The notes: generated by a model from the sequence alone, not told the origin. Counted from the first letter of the stretch, positions 22,967 through 36,112 are shown. The stretch is DNA of 64,000 nucleotides from Setoptus koraiensis (GCA_048013815.1 CM106585.1:13268001-13332000), one strand, 5' to 3'. A program made the numbers and translations.

Positions 22967-24119
22967 AGTGGCAAAGGTTGTTTGCTGCACCAATTGTGGC
23001 ACCCAATTTAGACACGGCCACAATGACATCATGATCCAGTTGTCGTGATCGGTCTCTCACAGTTGTGGTTGGCTTCTTTCCGTCTTTCGGCTTGCCAGCC
23101 GGGTTGCTGCTTTTTTCACTACTGTTGCAGCCCATTTTGCGACCCACTATCCCGTCGCTTGTTAGGCAGCAATTAATTAGTATGCAAATTGAGTCAAATT
23201 GACAAGAGTCACTCAATTAGAGATTGAAAAAATAGTATGAGTAGCCACTGATGAAGCACTAAAAACAGTGGTATTTGCATGCAAAGAATATGCCCCCATT
23301 CCATCGAACCATTCCATTATATCCACTGACAAATGAGCTGATATTGTTTGAGCGTTTGTCGCCGATATGCCAGTGGATGGCACAGACTGGACGAGAGCTT
23401 GGCGCGCTTGTCGACAAGCTCTCGTCGAGAATCTTCCAACTTCACGACGGTGCGAGCTTTACCGAGTTGCATCATGCAATTAATTAATCGTTAATTGTGC
23501 TCAAGTGGCTCAAACAATTATTACATATACATATTATATGTACATGTTGACAGTGTTGGCAGCCAATTAATTACAATGATGGACACACGAGCCAAGAGCC
23601 CGCTGAGGAGGCTGCGAGCATGCGGAAAACCGCGCACACGATAATTGCTACCCTCGTTGTCGCCACCAACTACCAATTTGCGACTGGCCCATTTGGCTGC
23701 GATTAGCAATGCCGAAATGATGCAGAAATGTTGCCGAAATAGTGCAGAAATGCTGGCATTAAGCCACTCTGGCCCAGGCCGAATCTGGCCTCCAGTTTCT
23801 GAAAAATCCTCCTTCTGAAAAATCCTTATTCTCGAAAATTCTCATCTCACATAAGAGGCGGAATGGACTCGGCCGGCAGCTCTTTTCGGAAAATTTTTCG
23901 ATTCGTAATGATATTTTGCCGCTCGAACTGAACTCATACCGTGTAACGTCAGTGTCTGAGACTGGCCAGATGATAACGTCGGCCACATCACCTGTTGGCG
24001 GTGCAACAGATCGCCAGCACAACTTGTGAGTCACAAGTGGTTGATGATTGCGATATTCGTATCATTTATCCTTGCTCACTTATTCTTATTTGTGGCTCGC
24101 TGATTCGCTGGCGGCTGCT

Positions 24120-24195
24120 CACCTGTATTCCGTTCACCTGTGCTCCATTCACCTGTGCTTCATTCACCTGTGCTTCATTCACCTGTGCTCTCATT
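24120..24195. repeat. 15-base array, each unit with a CACCTG E-box
   Basis: Five units of CACCTGTGCTTCATT (first and last diverged). Each carries CACCTG, the core bound by Snail/Scratch and some bHLH factors (established motif). A regulatory role is inference. Confidence 0.88.
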
Positions 24196-26445
24196 GGGCT
24201 GGTCATTGGGCTGGCCTGAACAATATGTAGCAGCTTGCATGAACTGTTGACAGGCACTGTTGCATCATGGCCGCGCTAGATCTCGCCGGTTAGATAAGCC
24301 GTTGTGAGCTAGTTTCGTTTCATCCGCAACAACAGCTGATAATCGTATCTTATCTCCGGCGAGTATCTCAGTCAGTTTTTTATCAGTCTCAGCGCCGCTT
24401 TGAACCTCGGAATGCGCTGAGATTTCAATGCGAGGGAGTAGGCCAATTAATCAGGCGCTTGCATCATCAGCTGAACAAGGTTGCATAATGAATAATCAGA
24501 TGCGCGAATCCCGTGTCATCGCACACGACGATAAGAGCACAATGATAAGAGGCTGATATTATTGCCGAGATTGTTTATGATGACAACACATCATAATGAG
24601 ATTGCTTTGTTTTCTGGTCTCGCTTTTTTACGTGCGCTGCCATTCGCGCGCACCATACACACAAATATAAACAAATATAAACAAATATATAATGACCATT
24701 GTTGCTATTCATCCACCGGCCTCCGCAAACAAGACAGCCCAGTCCACTTCCGCATGCCGAACAAATGCAGATAAGTGTGCCCATTTGATGGGTCCCGCTT
24801 TCAGCGCTAACACTGCTCGAGAAGGCAATCAAATTGTTTGATTGCGAGCCAGTTGCATCAGCAGTTGCGAATGATACTATCCGACCAACTGACAGCAACT
24901 GATTTATGGAATCGGAAGCGGCCACTTTTTAGTTGTCGTCATTGTCGAGTCGTCACAGACGAGGACGAGAGGAAAATTTTCTTCGTCTGAAAACGCTGTT
25001 TGTTACGATGACGATCAAGTGTGACTAGGCTAGCGGCAAACCGGAAACGGCCGTTCGCCCGCCCGCCCGCCCGCAAATCAATTAGCGCAAAAGAGCGAGA
25101 TTTCGCGATATTTTCAAAGGGTTCCAATGGGTGACAATGGTGCAAATGTGACACCATTGTCATAATTGAAAAATGCTCTCATTTTCTATAGCTCGATCGA
25201 TTTGCTATTCGCACATCCTGTTTGCGAGCCAACATTTTTGTTGAAAAGTGTTCCGTTGCAGGCATTGCCAGAAATAGTGCTGGCGTTGTGATTATAATTG
25301 ATTTTGGCCCTGATCGCTGATGGTGGTCAGAAGAGATTTTCTCGCTGGCTACATGGCCGACAAACTTTCACAACGGGCAGCCAACAAATTGTATGGGTAC
25401 CGAGGCGAAGTTGCGGCCACCACGATTTGCGGTGGCTTCATTCTGTTGTTTGTCGTTAATGTAACATGTTACCAGTTGTTTTTGATACTTACAACCACTT
25501 ACTGTTAGTTTCAGATTTTTCTAATTTTTCTAATTGAAGCCGCTAGGGGAACATATATACATCTTATAATCTCTAGGAGAGTGTAATTAATACCCCTTCT
25601 GGCGTGCTAATTGGACTTTTGGCCGTGATGCGGGCAGCATCAATGGCGCCAATCGTTGCTTCGACGGCACCCGTGAATCGCGCGCCAGATTAGTGGCGTC
25701 GAAATAGCGCTCCGGCTTTCGGAGCGGAAACAAGGCCAACTTGTTGATTGTTTGGAAGGGTTGTGCACACTTTGGCCCTTCTCAGACTCTGACACTCACA
25801 GCTTGCTCACGCCCGATGTGATATCGGCCCTGATCGGTCCGAGCCGCGGCGGATATTTATGCCAATTGGTAGCCGGGTCGGGTGATCAACGGGCCCTCGA
25901 ATTGGAAATCCGGCATGGCGCGGCATATTCACGAGTCGGGCCGACAGCCCAGCAGGCTTGTCGCAGCACCCTGTGGCCGGTCACAGTGGCGCCGCCGTTG
26001 GTGCATAAATTAGCGTGAGCAGAAGACGTGACTCGCAAACAGGCAGCCCCCATTGAGGATGCCGTTGGTTGGCATTGTTGTGCCGGTCGGGCGACGGGCG
26101 CAGTTGCGCAACGTTGCCGCGAATCGGGCGACACAACATTGTTTACGACAATGTGCGGCGATCACCGATTGCATTGCCGATATGTTTTCGACGGCGCCAA
26201 ATTTCGTGACTCGGGCCGCCCAGTCGTGCCTGCATGCGGTGCCGAGACAATGCTCATTGGCGCGGCTCATGCAATCCGTCTAATTGCGGCACAAATTTTC
26301 CGAAATGCGGTAAATATTCAAAAATATTCAATGCGGCGCGGATCGGGCGAGTTTGCGGCGCTTCAGTGCAAAACGATCGAAAAACTTATCGCTGATAAGT
26401 TATCACTTGACAATCACGATCGATGTCTCTATCGAGTCGGTGCGT

Positions 26446-26476
26446 TATCGCCGGATATCGGCGATATCCGGCGATA
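26446..26476. repeat. 31-base near-perfect palindrome
   Basis: Arms TATCGCCGGATATCG and CGATATCCGGCGATA, each 15 bases, flank one central base. The arms themselves contain a smaller repeat of CGATATC and GGATATC. Confidence 0.93.
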
Positions 26477-27140
26477 GTTTGCAAGTGCGACTGCATGATG
26501 ATTGTCGACTCGCATAGCCGGCGACAAAGTGATACAAAGTGATACAAAGTGAGACAATGTGAGACAATTGTGAGCGTCGTGCGCGCAATTTCTCGGCTAC
26601 TGGCCGGTAGTTGTCGCCATTGTCATTGCAACTTGCGTTAGCAAACTGTGCAACACTGTTTGCTGGCCAGTCTGTGGCCAGCCGGACTGGCTGTTTTGCT
26701 TTATTATTTGGTCGCTTATTAACGGTCATTTCATATTCATATACATGCCAACAGAGAGCAACAAGTGGTTTTGTTGTTTTGACATTGTTGCTCCCTGAGT
26801 AATCTCGTCTAATAGTTTATAGGAAGTGGCCGCAACGAGCGGCAACTTGTCGCGGACGGGCCGGCTCTCGTTGCGGTAGTGGCTCATGTGCCGCATGGGC
26901 TTTGCCCGTCGACTTAATTTAAATACGCAATTCATTCAATTGAGTGTCGCTGTCGCTTTGTTCGAAGCGAGCCGGCCAGAGATAATCTGTTTAGGGGCTG
27001 GCTTGACACAAGTTGTAACTTATACGCTTGTGTGCGACTGGACAGTTATTGTTGTTTGCAGTTTATGGCAACACACACACACTTAAACACAACAACAAAC
27101 ACAAACAAATGTGTTTCGTGAGCACATCCGAGGGCGCAGA

Positions 27141-27224
27141 CGACAACAACAACAGCGACAACGACAACAACAGCGACAACGACAACAACAGCGACAACGA
27201 CAACAACAGCGACAACGACAACAA
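27141..27224. repeat. 18-base GACAAC/AGC array
   Basis: The unit GACAACGACAACAACAGC recurs about four and a half times. In one plus-strand frame it reads as a Asp/Asn/Ser repeat, but there is no supporting gene structure. Confidence 0.88.
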
Positions 27225-28978
27225 AACATCCATTTCGCTCGAACCAGCATTCAGCCCGATTGTCCGGGCTTGGGCTGTTGCGCAATTGTGCGCTCGCCAG
27301 GCCAGGAAGAAGAGCAACAGGTTGTTGCAAAGGTCACTGACTTGGCCGCGGCGCGGCGACGGGTAATTGGAGAGCGGCGGCCCGACAAGTGCAAGTGTAA
27401 CAATAGTTGAAGGTTACACTCGTCACACCGGCAAAGCCCGGCCAAAGTGGCCAAGCCAAAGTGGCCTAGTGCACGCCAACAGCCAGCGATGGGCGCCCGA
27501 ACGCTGGCACAAAATGCGGCCGGCCAGCTCACACAAAATCACCGCTAAATCAAATTAATGGAATATTCTAATTCAGTTCGGTTGGCCCGCTCGACAAACA
27601 AAACAATGCCCACAAGTCACGAGCATCGCTTTTTGTTTCTCTCCAACCGTTGCAGTCCAACGGTCTCGCCAACCGACGGTCTCTCTAATGGTCGCAAATT
27701 GCGCAAATCGCCAAGCCAAACAACAGTTAGCGACTCAGCATTGTTGAGTCAACAGTCGCAAGCGAAACAGTTATGAATATTCGCCGCTCGCTAATTATCT
27801 CTCGCCGTTATTATTTTGTCTGACTCGCTAATCATCGTTTTGTTTGCCCACCCACAACGTTCTCACTAATCAGCTCGCCACTTTGGCCGCCACTGAAAGG
27901 TGCACCAACTAGCACACTAGACAAGCATTATATCGCAACACTATCAGTAACTTGCGAACATCATTGTGTCAATTTGATCTGTCACTCGATCAGGAGCAAA
28001 ACGCGAATTTGCAAACAAATTTCTAATCGCATTTGGCCAGCCGATCCAGTTACCAATCCTGTGACTTGCCCATTGACTGGCCAGGGTGCTAGCTTCACGA
28101 TGTGCGCCAATTGCAATCGATCGATCAGGCCAAATTGACCCAATTGTTTCTAATCTGATCGCTTTTCTCCTCGCTCGGCCAAGTCTATGCGCTCGCAACA
28201 ATCGTTACACGATCGTTTAATTACCTGTCGCTATGTTGTTTCAGCAATGTGTATCGTTTCAGATAATGGTTGAATTGTAATAAGCGAGCTCGCACTCAAA
28301 CAAACTGCTTGCGCCTCGATCAGTGAAAAATTCAATTTCACAATCATCGTTATATCATCATTAGCGCCGACGAAATGCCTTGAAAATCGACCTTTTTTTC
28401 TTATCGTCGACCGAAAACTCTGCGACTCGTCGTACGCGGATGGCTCGATGTATTGTAGTGGTCTAGAATGCATTTTTTTTTCACCGAAATCCAAATTGCC
28501 CCTTTTTTGCTGTTTCCGTGAACAATATTGAAAATTTTTCCAACAGACAACTTGACTCAATGGTTGTTGAATTTGAATAGTTGTTGCCTATTGAATAGCC
28601 TGATTTGTTAGGTGGGTCCTCGCGACCCCGTAGGACTTTTTGACAACATAGTGAGTTTTGTTATGGAATAAACGATGCCGAAATGCATCGAGTAGATCGA
28701 TAAGCACACATCGAAATCAGATCGTCTGCTCTTTGAGCGCGCGAGTAAAAAAGCAGACGAAAGTGTTCAAATTTATCGCCGACCGGCCTGTATGCCTGGC
28801 GCGAGGCGATTCGGAGAGCAAGATTCAAGTTGTACAGTCAGTTGTGAGCGATATGCGCCGAAAAATACCAAAAAACCTAGTTTTCTAACTGGCGATACTA
28901 TCGCCGCGACAGTGGTCCGAAAAATGACCGAGGAGCAAGAAAAAAGTACGGGGGCAGATTTTTCGCGACAATTTTTCC

Positions 28979-29072
28979 GAATTTTTCCAAGTTTCGAATT
29001 TTTCGAAATTCCGAATTTTTCGAAACTCCGAATTTTTCCAAGTTTCGAATTTTTCGAAACTCCAAATTTTTC
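28979..29072. repeat. GAATTTTTC-rich tandem array
   Basis: A 51-base unit built from GAATTTTTCC and GAATTTTTCGAAA modules is present at 28979-29029 and partly repeated at 29030-29063. Because TTTCGAAA is self-complementary the array can also fold into short hairpins. Confidence 0.85.
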
Positions 29073-29671
29073 GCTGGCTCATCGAGCGATCGCACAATCG
29101 AAAGGAAAAATGAGCACTTGGCGACTCGTAGTACTTTTGTTTGTCTGTTTATTATTATATAAAAGAATATGAATATGTAATTTATATAGTTGGTTGTGTA
29201 GTCAATGTTGCTATCAATGTGATTCAGCGGTATTAGTATCATTACTGATATCACTGATTTGTCATAGCAATGTCATGGCGACCTGTGGTGTGCGTGTGAT
29301 TCTCACGATGGGCAGAAGCAGCGCGCTTGGGACAACGACAGAACGAGAGAAGAAAAAGATTAATTATATTCATGAGTTATTATTACATAATTGTCACCAT
29401 GCGCAAGCCATTTAGCAGACCAAATAACTGTTATCCCATTTGCTATATAACTCTTGCTTGTTTGCCGATCGACTATGTTGACTTGACAACTACTGTCATC
29501 CCTGGTACAGTAGTTTTAAGTAAAATAATTTCAAATATAATTGGTTGATGATAATTTTAGCAAGCATTACAAACACATTACGTCATTGCGCCACATTGGT
29601 TGGGCCCAACTTTGTGACCAGCCGAGAATAGAGAATGTGATTAAAATGAATGTTGCTATGAAATGTGGCTA

Positions 29672-32600
29672 TTAGTGGCTTTCCATGGGGCGCATTATGT
29701 ACCAGTTGCGATTGTTGGAAGCGGCCGCTCTGGCGCCCTTGAGGCCGTCCTCGCTTTGGCGCTGTTGTTGATCCTCTAACTGTTCGAAGGTTTGGCCCAG
29801 TTGTTGATTGTTGTTGTGATTGATAATTGTGTCGTATTGGGTGGTGATGGCGGACGAGCCAGCGGGATTGTTGTTGGCGTAGTTGGCTGGCGCATTGTTG
29901 CGTCGCAAATCGGGATTAGTGTTGTATTGATTGGCACTTAATGAGTTGCCCAAAATAGGCGATTGAATGGTGGTTGTCTGGACCGGAGAATCGTCGAAGT
30001 TGTTGTTCAATGCCTGCTGCTGCTGCTGCTCTTGACCGTCACTTCCGTCGTCCTTGTCGGCTATTTGTTGTGGCTGTTGTTGTTGTTGCGAGTAGCCAGA
30101 GTTTCTCGGTTGTTGCTGCTGCTGCTGCTGTCTAAACTGCTGTACTGGTTGCTGTTGCGGGTAGACGGCCGGGCTTCGTTGGGCCTGCCCAAAGGGCAGC
30201 GGAGTGGGCGCCGAAACGGATTGCGGACGAGCGCCGTATTGCTGTTGCTGCTGCTGCTGTTGTTGTTGGCGCTGGAGGGCGGCGGGTCGGAGGCCGGCGT
30301 TGGTGTTGGTCTTGGCCGGTTGGCGTCCGTACTGTGTGAATACAATATGCGGATTGTAATTAGGGATTTAGCGAGACAGGAGGAATTAGCGAAATAGCTT
30401 TTAGGGCATAGGTTAGCTAGCGTGTCTAGACTGAGTGGCCAATTAAACACAGCGAGTGGTGATTTATTCGCTGTGTGTCTGGCGTTATGACGGGCCGGAT
30501 TAGTGATTGTGCGGATTTGATTGCCGAGGGCACTTTGTTGGTTGGCCGGCGGCGAGCGCAATATGGCACGATACATTTGTAAGGCCGATACATTTGTAAG
30601 GCCGATACATTTGTAAGGCCGGGATCCGTTGCGCAATGCGCATCCGCGCTGTCCGGACTCCGGACACAAACGTCACGCATCGCATTCGGTCATCTTTGGT
30701 TGTGAGTGCGCACAATTGGCACTGGCCGGATAAGTGGCGCCACTGACATAAATCAGCTGGCGCGCATAATTAATAAGGATATCAGCTGGCGCTGCTGTCA
30801 ATTTGGTCAACGGCGACAAAGTTTCGCACAATTACCAAAAATTACCTGTCAAGTGGCCGGTGGCGACTGCAACACGGTTGCGGCACGGGCGCGATTATCG
30901 GTCTGGCCGACTGTCCGAGCGACGGCACAAACGGGCTGGCCGATATGCCGGCGTGGTGACGGCAAGTGACGCAGCGATTGCACTGCGTTGCAATTAGAAT
31001 AATAACACTCGTTGTCCGTTATTACGTTATCATCATGTTATTACGTTACGCGCTCACAAGCGAGTCAGCTGAGCGCGTCTGACAGTTGGCAGTGTTATCA
31101 ATCATCGTTGGTTAGTTAATCACTGGCGTTGGTTGCGTAACGAGCCGCTTAACGGCAACATTGGCCGTCGTCGTCGTTGGTGTGTGTGTGTGCTCAACTA
31201 AACACACACACACACACAATCGGAATCATCATGTCATTGTTGCGGCGGTCGTCTTCTTATCGCGCTGCGTCAACGCAACAACAACAACGACAACAACAAC
31301 AGCCACAGCAACGACAACAACAACAGCCACAGCAAAAACAGCAGCAGCAACAACAGCGACAACTGCAACAGGTTGCCGGCTTACAAAGCTGAACAGTTGA
31401 GGGCCACTCATTAAGTCGCCGAGTGGCGCCGTCTTTGTTTGTTGCAACGGCAATTTGGGCCGCAGCCCGCGTAGCCAGGCGAGGAAGTGCGCTTGTATTG
31501 TTTTTTAATTGTTGACACTGCCGCTCGGCGGCCGGCGAGCATTGATTTTCTGAAATTATAATAATAATAACACGGCCATGATGATGTTGTTGGCACTGGC
31601 CGCCGCACGCCAAACAATTATCGCCGTCTCGCTAACGCCGGCAACGGGTTGCCGGCGCTAAACGGGCCGCCGCGCCAAGCTCTGACAACTTGCCCGGCGA
31701 GAGCCGCTTCTGGCCGAGACAGCGGCTGTCCCGGCCAGAGGGCGGGTGTTGCTGGCAGCGGCGGAGCGATGCGAATTCGCGGATGCCCGGCCCGACGGCC
31801 CGACAGCCCGACAGCCTGACAGCCCGACAGCAAGACAGCCCTACACAGTACACATACACTGGCGATTTCGGGCGGCCAGACGAGCCTGGCGTGCGGCGCA
31901 AAACGGCGTACGGGCGCAGGAAAAGTGCCCAACGAGTTCGGCGGGCCTGAGCGCAAGCGGATCGCTCAACCATTTGTCACACCGGTGATTCGATCGCCAT
32001 TGATTAGTGTCGGCCGTCGTCGTCGTCAGTGTGGCCAGACGGACGTTAAATTGGCCGCACAAGCGCACAGGTAGTCACAGGTAGTCACAGGTAGTTGTAC
32101 TGTACGGCGCAACAAGTGATTATGTCGTTGGCCACCGTTGCGAGCCGGACATAATCAAGCTGTTTGTTGGCCGCTCGCATCGGCATGTTATTAATGGCGT
32201 AATCAACCGATGGCCGGCCAACAATGCCCTGTGCCCATGCCAAACGCACTGCTGATTACGCAACTGCTGCCTCTTGACACAGTGACAGCGGTGAGAGCGC
32301 GCCAAAAGCAATTATTAGCGGACGGTGCAAACCACATGTGATACAATGATGATACGGGACAGCACGGCACGGCACAGGATGATGATTCGCCAGCGCTGCT
32401 GCTGCCGCCACTTCCGGTTGGCGGCAGCACTGTTGCTGTTGCTGCTGTCGGTCAAATGGGCCGTCGCACCACACTGGCCAACTGGCTCACTGTTACAGCG
32501 ATATACTCTTATTGCGCAAGCGTAACAGGGCCACCACCAAGCCACAATTCTCTCGTCTCCCGTTCCATTATTCTCTCGTCTCCCTAATCTCCCTTTCGCC

Positions 32601-35600
32601 TCTCGGAGCTCCCCTCGCGCTCTCTTAAGGCCGCGTTCTCGCGTTATGTGTGTCTATGTGTGTCTGGGCGCCAGAGGCGTTCAGCTCAAGGCAGCAGCGG
32701 ATTATCCGCGCCAGCGCAAGTAGCCACTCGTAGCCCTGGCAAGCGGCTCGACGGCCACCAGACCGTTGCGTGCCGGCCTGACGCAATCGTTCGTTGGCTT
32801 CCAATTATCGGCTGACAACTTTCGAAACGGAGCCTTTTCCCATCGTCATAATGAACATCATCGTGGTCATCATCGTCATCGTCATCGTCCTAACCGTCAT
32901 CATCATCGTCATCAGCGTCGTCGCCGTCATCAGCGTCGTCGCCGTCATCAGCGTCGTCGCCGTCATCAGCGTCGTCAGCGTCGTCAGCGTCGTCACCGTC
33001 GTCATCATTGGCATCGCCCGTTAGTAATGACGCAATGCGTTTGCTGGCCGAATCAGCCGAAGAAGCGCTCAAATGACAGGTGGTGACGCAACAGTGAGCA
33101 ATGAGCGGCACGCACTTGCCACTGCGACAAGGGCGACGGGGCGACAAGCGCGCCAAACACGCACTGGGTCAGCTGGGCCACAACAGGTAGGCACAGGTAG
33201 TTTTGGCCAATTGTCTAGACTGACCAGTATCCAGCTACTTGCGAGCGCACATGCGAATGGTAGCAGTTACACTTTTTTAAACTGGGCACAACTCGGCACA
33301 GCTCGGCATTGACCGCTCACAATGCCGAGTTGTGCCGATGTAGCGCGCAGAAAGTCGCCTTGGGCTCGTCGTAATCAACGTGCTAGCACATTACTGGCAC
33401 GCACGATGACAGCTGTCAATATGTGAGCCAACAGCTGACTCTGAATGACAGCTCGCCTTGGCCTCACAAATCAAATCAATTGTGCGCGTGCGTCAATTGT
33501 TTGTAATGGCAACAAGTTGTGTTATAATACTTGTTAATTATAACAGAGTCGACGGGCTCGTCGAGACGCCAGCGCACGAGTGCCATGCAATGAGTTTTTT
33601 GTCAGCTCTTGAGCTGTTCAGCTGTTCAGCTGTTTAGCTGTTTAGCTGTTTAGCTGTTTAGCTGTTTAGGGTCCCCTAAACAGCTGAAGAGCCCGAGAGA
33701 CGAGGAGCCGAACAGCCGAAGCTCGGCTGTAGCGCGCACAACAGCTGACAGGTGAATGACAAAGCCGCGTGTATGATAATCGAGATCGGAGAGTATCAAG
33801 TCGATCGAGTGGCCGACAATGCGATCAACACTTGACTCGACTCGAGCGGCAACAAGTGCGCCCATTGTTGCCCGTCGACGGTGGCCGCAAAGGGTGATAT
33901 ATGAATAGATGGCGGATTAACCTTTTGCGACTCACTCACACCCGATCCGATCCGACTGACTGACTGACTGGCTGGCTGGCCGTGTAATCGTATCTTGTCT
34001 TATTAGCACCTTGCGTTGCTGTCACTATCGAGCGAGTTTGCGCTCATAGTCAGGCTCATTGTCAAATTCATTCACAAGTTGCGTATCATTGCTGGCCAAA
34101 ATAGCGCCCTATTGTAGCGAGTTCACAATCGAGTTCACAATCGAGTTCTGGCATAATTAATATCACTGGGCTTGGCGGCAACCTTGAAAAAACAGATTGT
34201 TTCATTGGCAGTTGGCTGGTAATTGCATATTTGTATATCTGCCTATCTGTTGTTCATCATCTGCGCTCGCTCGTCTCCATCTCATCGAGCGCATTATCAT
34301 CTCGTATCATTGCATGTTTATCACTGCCAAGATCGCCAACAATTGCAAGATGGTCGTGCCACGATCTTGCAATTGTTGTTAGCGATCAGCTGACAACTAT
34401 CCGGCGATCAGCTGACAACGATCTTGGCGATCAGCTGACAACTTCGCTTGTGAGCGCCGATGACAATAAGAGCCAATAAGGCACACGCGCGAACACATTG
34501 CGACACACAATTGCGACATGACAGACGACGACGCATCGCGCGCTCCAATGACGAGCCAACACCTAATCATTACGCCTGACAGCTGACAGCTGATGTCGGG
34601 CACGCGATGTCGCGCCAAACAGACAGCCAGACTGACAAATAATAATAGCGCAAATAATAAACAAAAAGACGCCATGGTGCGATATGGCAATATGCAAATA
34701 TTTCAAAGGGGAGAATAGCAGCTTATAATTACCGTTTGTTGCAACGCCTGCGCGTTGTTGTTAGTCTGGCCGTAACCGGCACTTATGGGCACGCCGCCCG
34801 CCGATGCGGACACGGGCGACCTTGGGTAGTCTTGGCTGGTGCCGGCGATGTTGTTGTTGTTGTTGTTGTATCGCTGCTGCTGCTGTGATCCTATCAAGGC
34901 GGGCGATGATGCAACGGGCGAACTCCTGGCGGGCGCATTGTAATTGTTGCTCTGCTGCTGCTGCTGTCTTCCGCTGCCGGCTTGGCTCGGCGATGCTTGT
35001 CGGGCCGGTTGTTGCAATTGTTGGGGGGCGCTGGCGGGCTCCGACGAGGATTTGCCCAGCTCGGCGTTGACGCTGTAAAATTGTGACGATTTTGAACAAT
35101 CAACCGAGTGCCAATAATCGCAGGCTAGAATTGCCTGATTGAACACGGTGCCTACGCCGCACAAGAACGCCTCGTGCCGGCCGCTCCAGCACACGTGATA
35201 CGCCTGACATCCGGTTTCCTCGTCGGCGTAAAAGCCAAAATCGTAGCCCTTGCCCTCGCAAGTGAACGATGTCTTGGGTATTCTCGTGTAGGCGGGAAAG
35301 TCCACGCCGGGCTTGCCCGCGACCGAGCCTGCGCGACCGCCATCGATCGTAGGTACATCGGCATTATTATCGGCATTGTTATCGTTATTATTTTCGGCAT
35401 CATCATGGGTATTGTCCATAGTGCCCGTGTTGTTGGCAGGGTGGGAGAGTGTTTGGTGGGGGGTATTTGTTATTTAAGAGTGTCACATTGGGGCGAAAAA
35501 TATCACCGATCATATGAGATATGATGATATTTATGATATGATGATATTTATGTGTGTGATATTTGCGGGTAATGGCCCCGAACGAAACTTACCGTAAAGG

Positions 35601-36112
35601 GCGGGCTCGGAGTCAGCCTCGGAGTCTTGCTGATCGGCGTTATTGCCGCTGGTGTAACCCGAATCGGGCGAGCTCGGGCCGGCCGGGCCCGATGTGTAAT
35701 CGGGCGAGTCGTAGCCGGCGCTGTTTGCCTCTATGGCGGGTAGTTGTTTTTGTTGTTTTGGCACTTGAGCGGGCGCGTTACCGTAACCGGCGCCCCCCGA
35801 TTGTCGCGACGGCGCACCGAGCCCCTGAGTCTCTGACGGGTACCCGTAGAGCGACGAGGCGGGCGCCCCGGTGCCGGCCAACTGGTTGCTTGCGGGCCTC
35901 TTGAATTGATTGTTGCCCGGTGAGGCGGGCCGCTGTTGTTGTTGTTGCTGTCTGATGGGCGAATACTGTTGGCCGTTGCCTTTGATATCCTGCGCTCGGG
36001 CCAGCAACGAGGCCAAAATGATGGGTGTCACTAGCAAACAAAGGGCCAACAGAGGGCCCTTTCTTGCGTTCACTGGGTGCGATTGCATAAAATTTACTGA
36101 ATTACTGGTCAT
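29672..36112 (-). CDS. Secreted CBM14 (CPAP1-like) chitin-binding protein, 3 exons
   Basis: Exons 36112-35593, 35328-34733 and 30331-29672 join in phases 1 and 0 to 591 residues. Junctions: donor TACG/GTAAGT, acceptor GCGCAG/GC, donor ACG/GTAATT (weak), acceptor CACACAG/TAC. The signal peptide is LLALCLLVTPIILASLLARA (about residues 20-41). One chitin-binding type 2 (CBM14) domain lies at about 195-251 with the six expected cysteines (C197, C214, C220, C230, C243, C251), the aromatic YHVCW and a VFNQAILACDYW core. Both flanks are low complexity: Gln, Pro, Asn and Tyr-rich segments. A single CBM14 domain plus signal peptide fits the CPAP1 group of cuticular proteins analogous to peritrophins. 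It would bind chitin outside the cell. The exon 2 acceptor lacks a pyrimidine tract beside it, but no other AG precedes it in that intron after the donor, which supports the choice. Confidence 0.82.
30570..30620. repeat. 17-base tandem repeat, three exact copies
   Basis: GATACATTTGTAAGGCC occurs three times without a mismatch, inside intron 2 of the CBM14 gene. Confidence 0.95.
32908..33005. repeat. 18-base GTC/ATC array
   Basis: GTCATCAGCGTCGTCGCC is repeated about four times and trails into GTCGTCAGC units; a GTCATC-rich lead begins near 32863. All six frames stay open through the array, explaining the spurious Val/Ile- and Asp-rich frames. Confidence 0.9.
33612..33685. repeat. 8-base AGCTGTTT array capped by a hairpin
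   Basis: Seven units (two AGCTGTTC, five AGCTGTTT) run from 33612 to 33667. The last copy forms the left arm of a perfect inverted repeat, AGCTGTTTAGGG (33660-33671) and CCCTAAACAGCT (33674-33685). Confidence 0.92.
34338..34442. repeat. Inverted repeat followed by triple GCGATCAGCTGACAAC
   Basis: AACAATTGCAAGAT (34338-34351) is inverted at 34364-34377. Then GCGATCAGCTGACAAC appears at 34382, 34404 and 34427, spaced 22-23 bases apart, about two helical turns. Each contains CAGCTG, an E-box core. It lies about 290 bases downstream of exon 2 within intron 2 of the CBM14 gene. Confidence 0.88.

Larger units (their letters stand above)
30332..34732. other. Intron 2 of the CBM14 gene (4.4 kb)
   Basis: No nested gene is recognised. 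The intron holds a 17-base triple repeat (30570-30620), TG/CA and CAA/CAG runs (31180-31375), a 10-base CACAGGTAGT triple (32066-32095), a GTC/ATC array (32908-33005), an AGCTGTTT array ending in a hairpin (33612-33685), and an inverted repeat followed by three copies of GCGATCAGCTGACAAC (34338-34442). A long first or second intron often hosts enhancers in cuticle genes; that role is inference. Confidence 0.55.

Noticed and set aside
32863-33156. Val/Ile-rich and Asp-rich open frames on both strands
   Set aside because: They are translations of the GTC/ATC tandem array, which has no stop codon in any frame.
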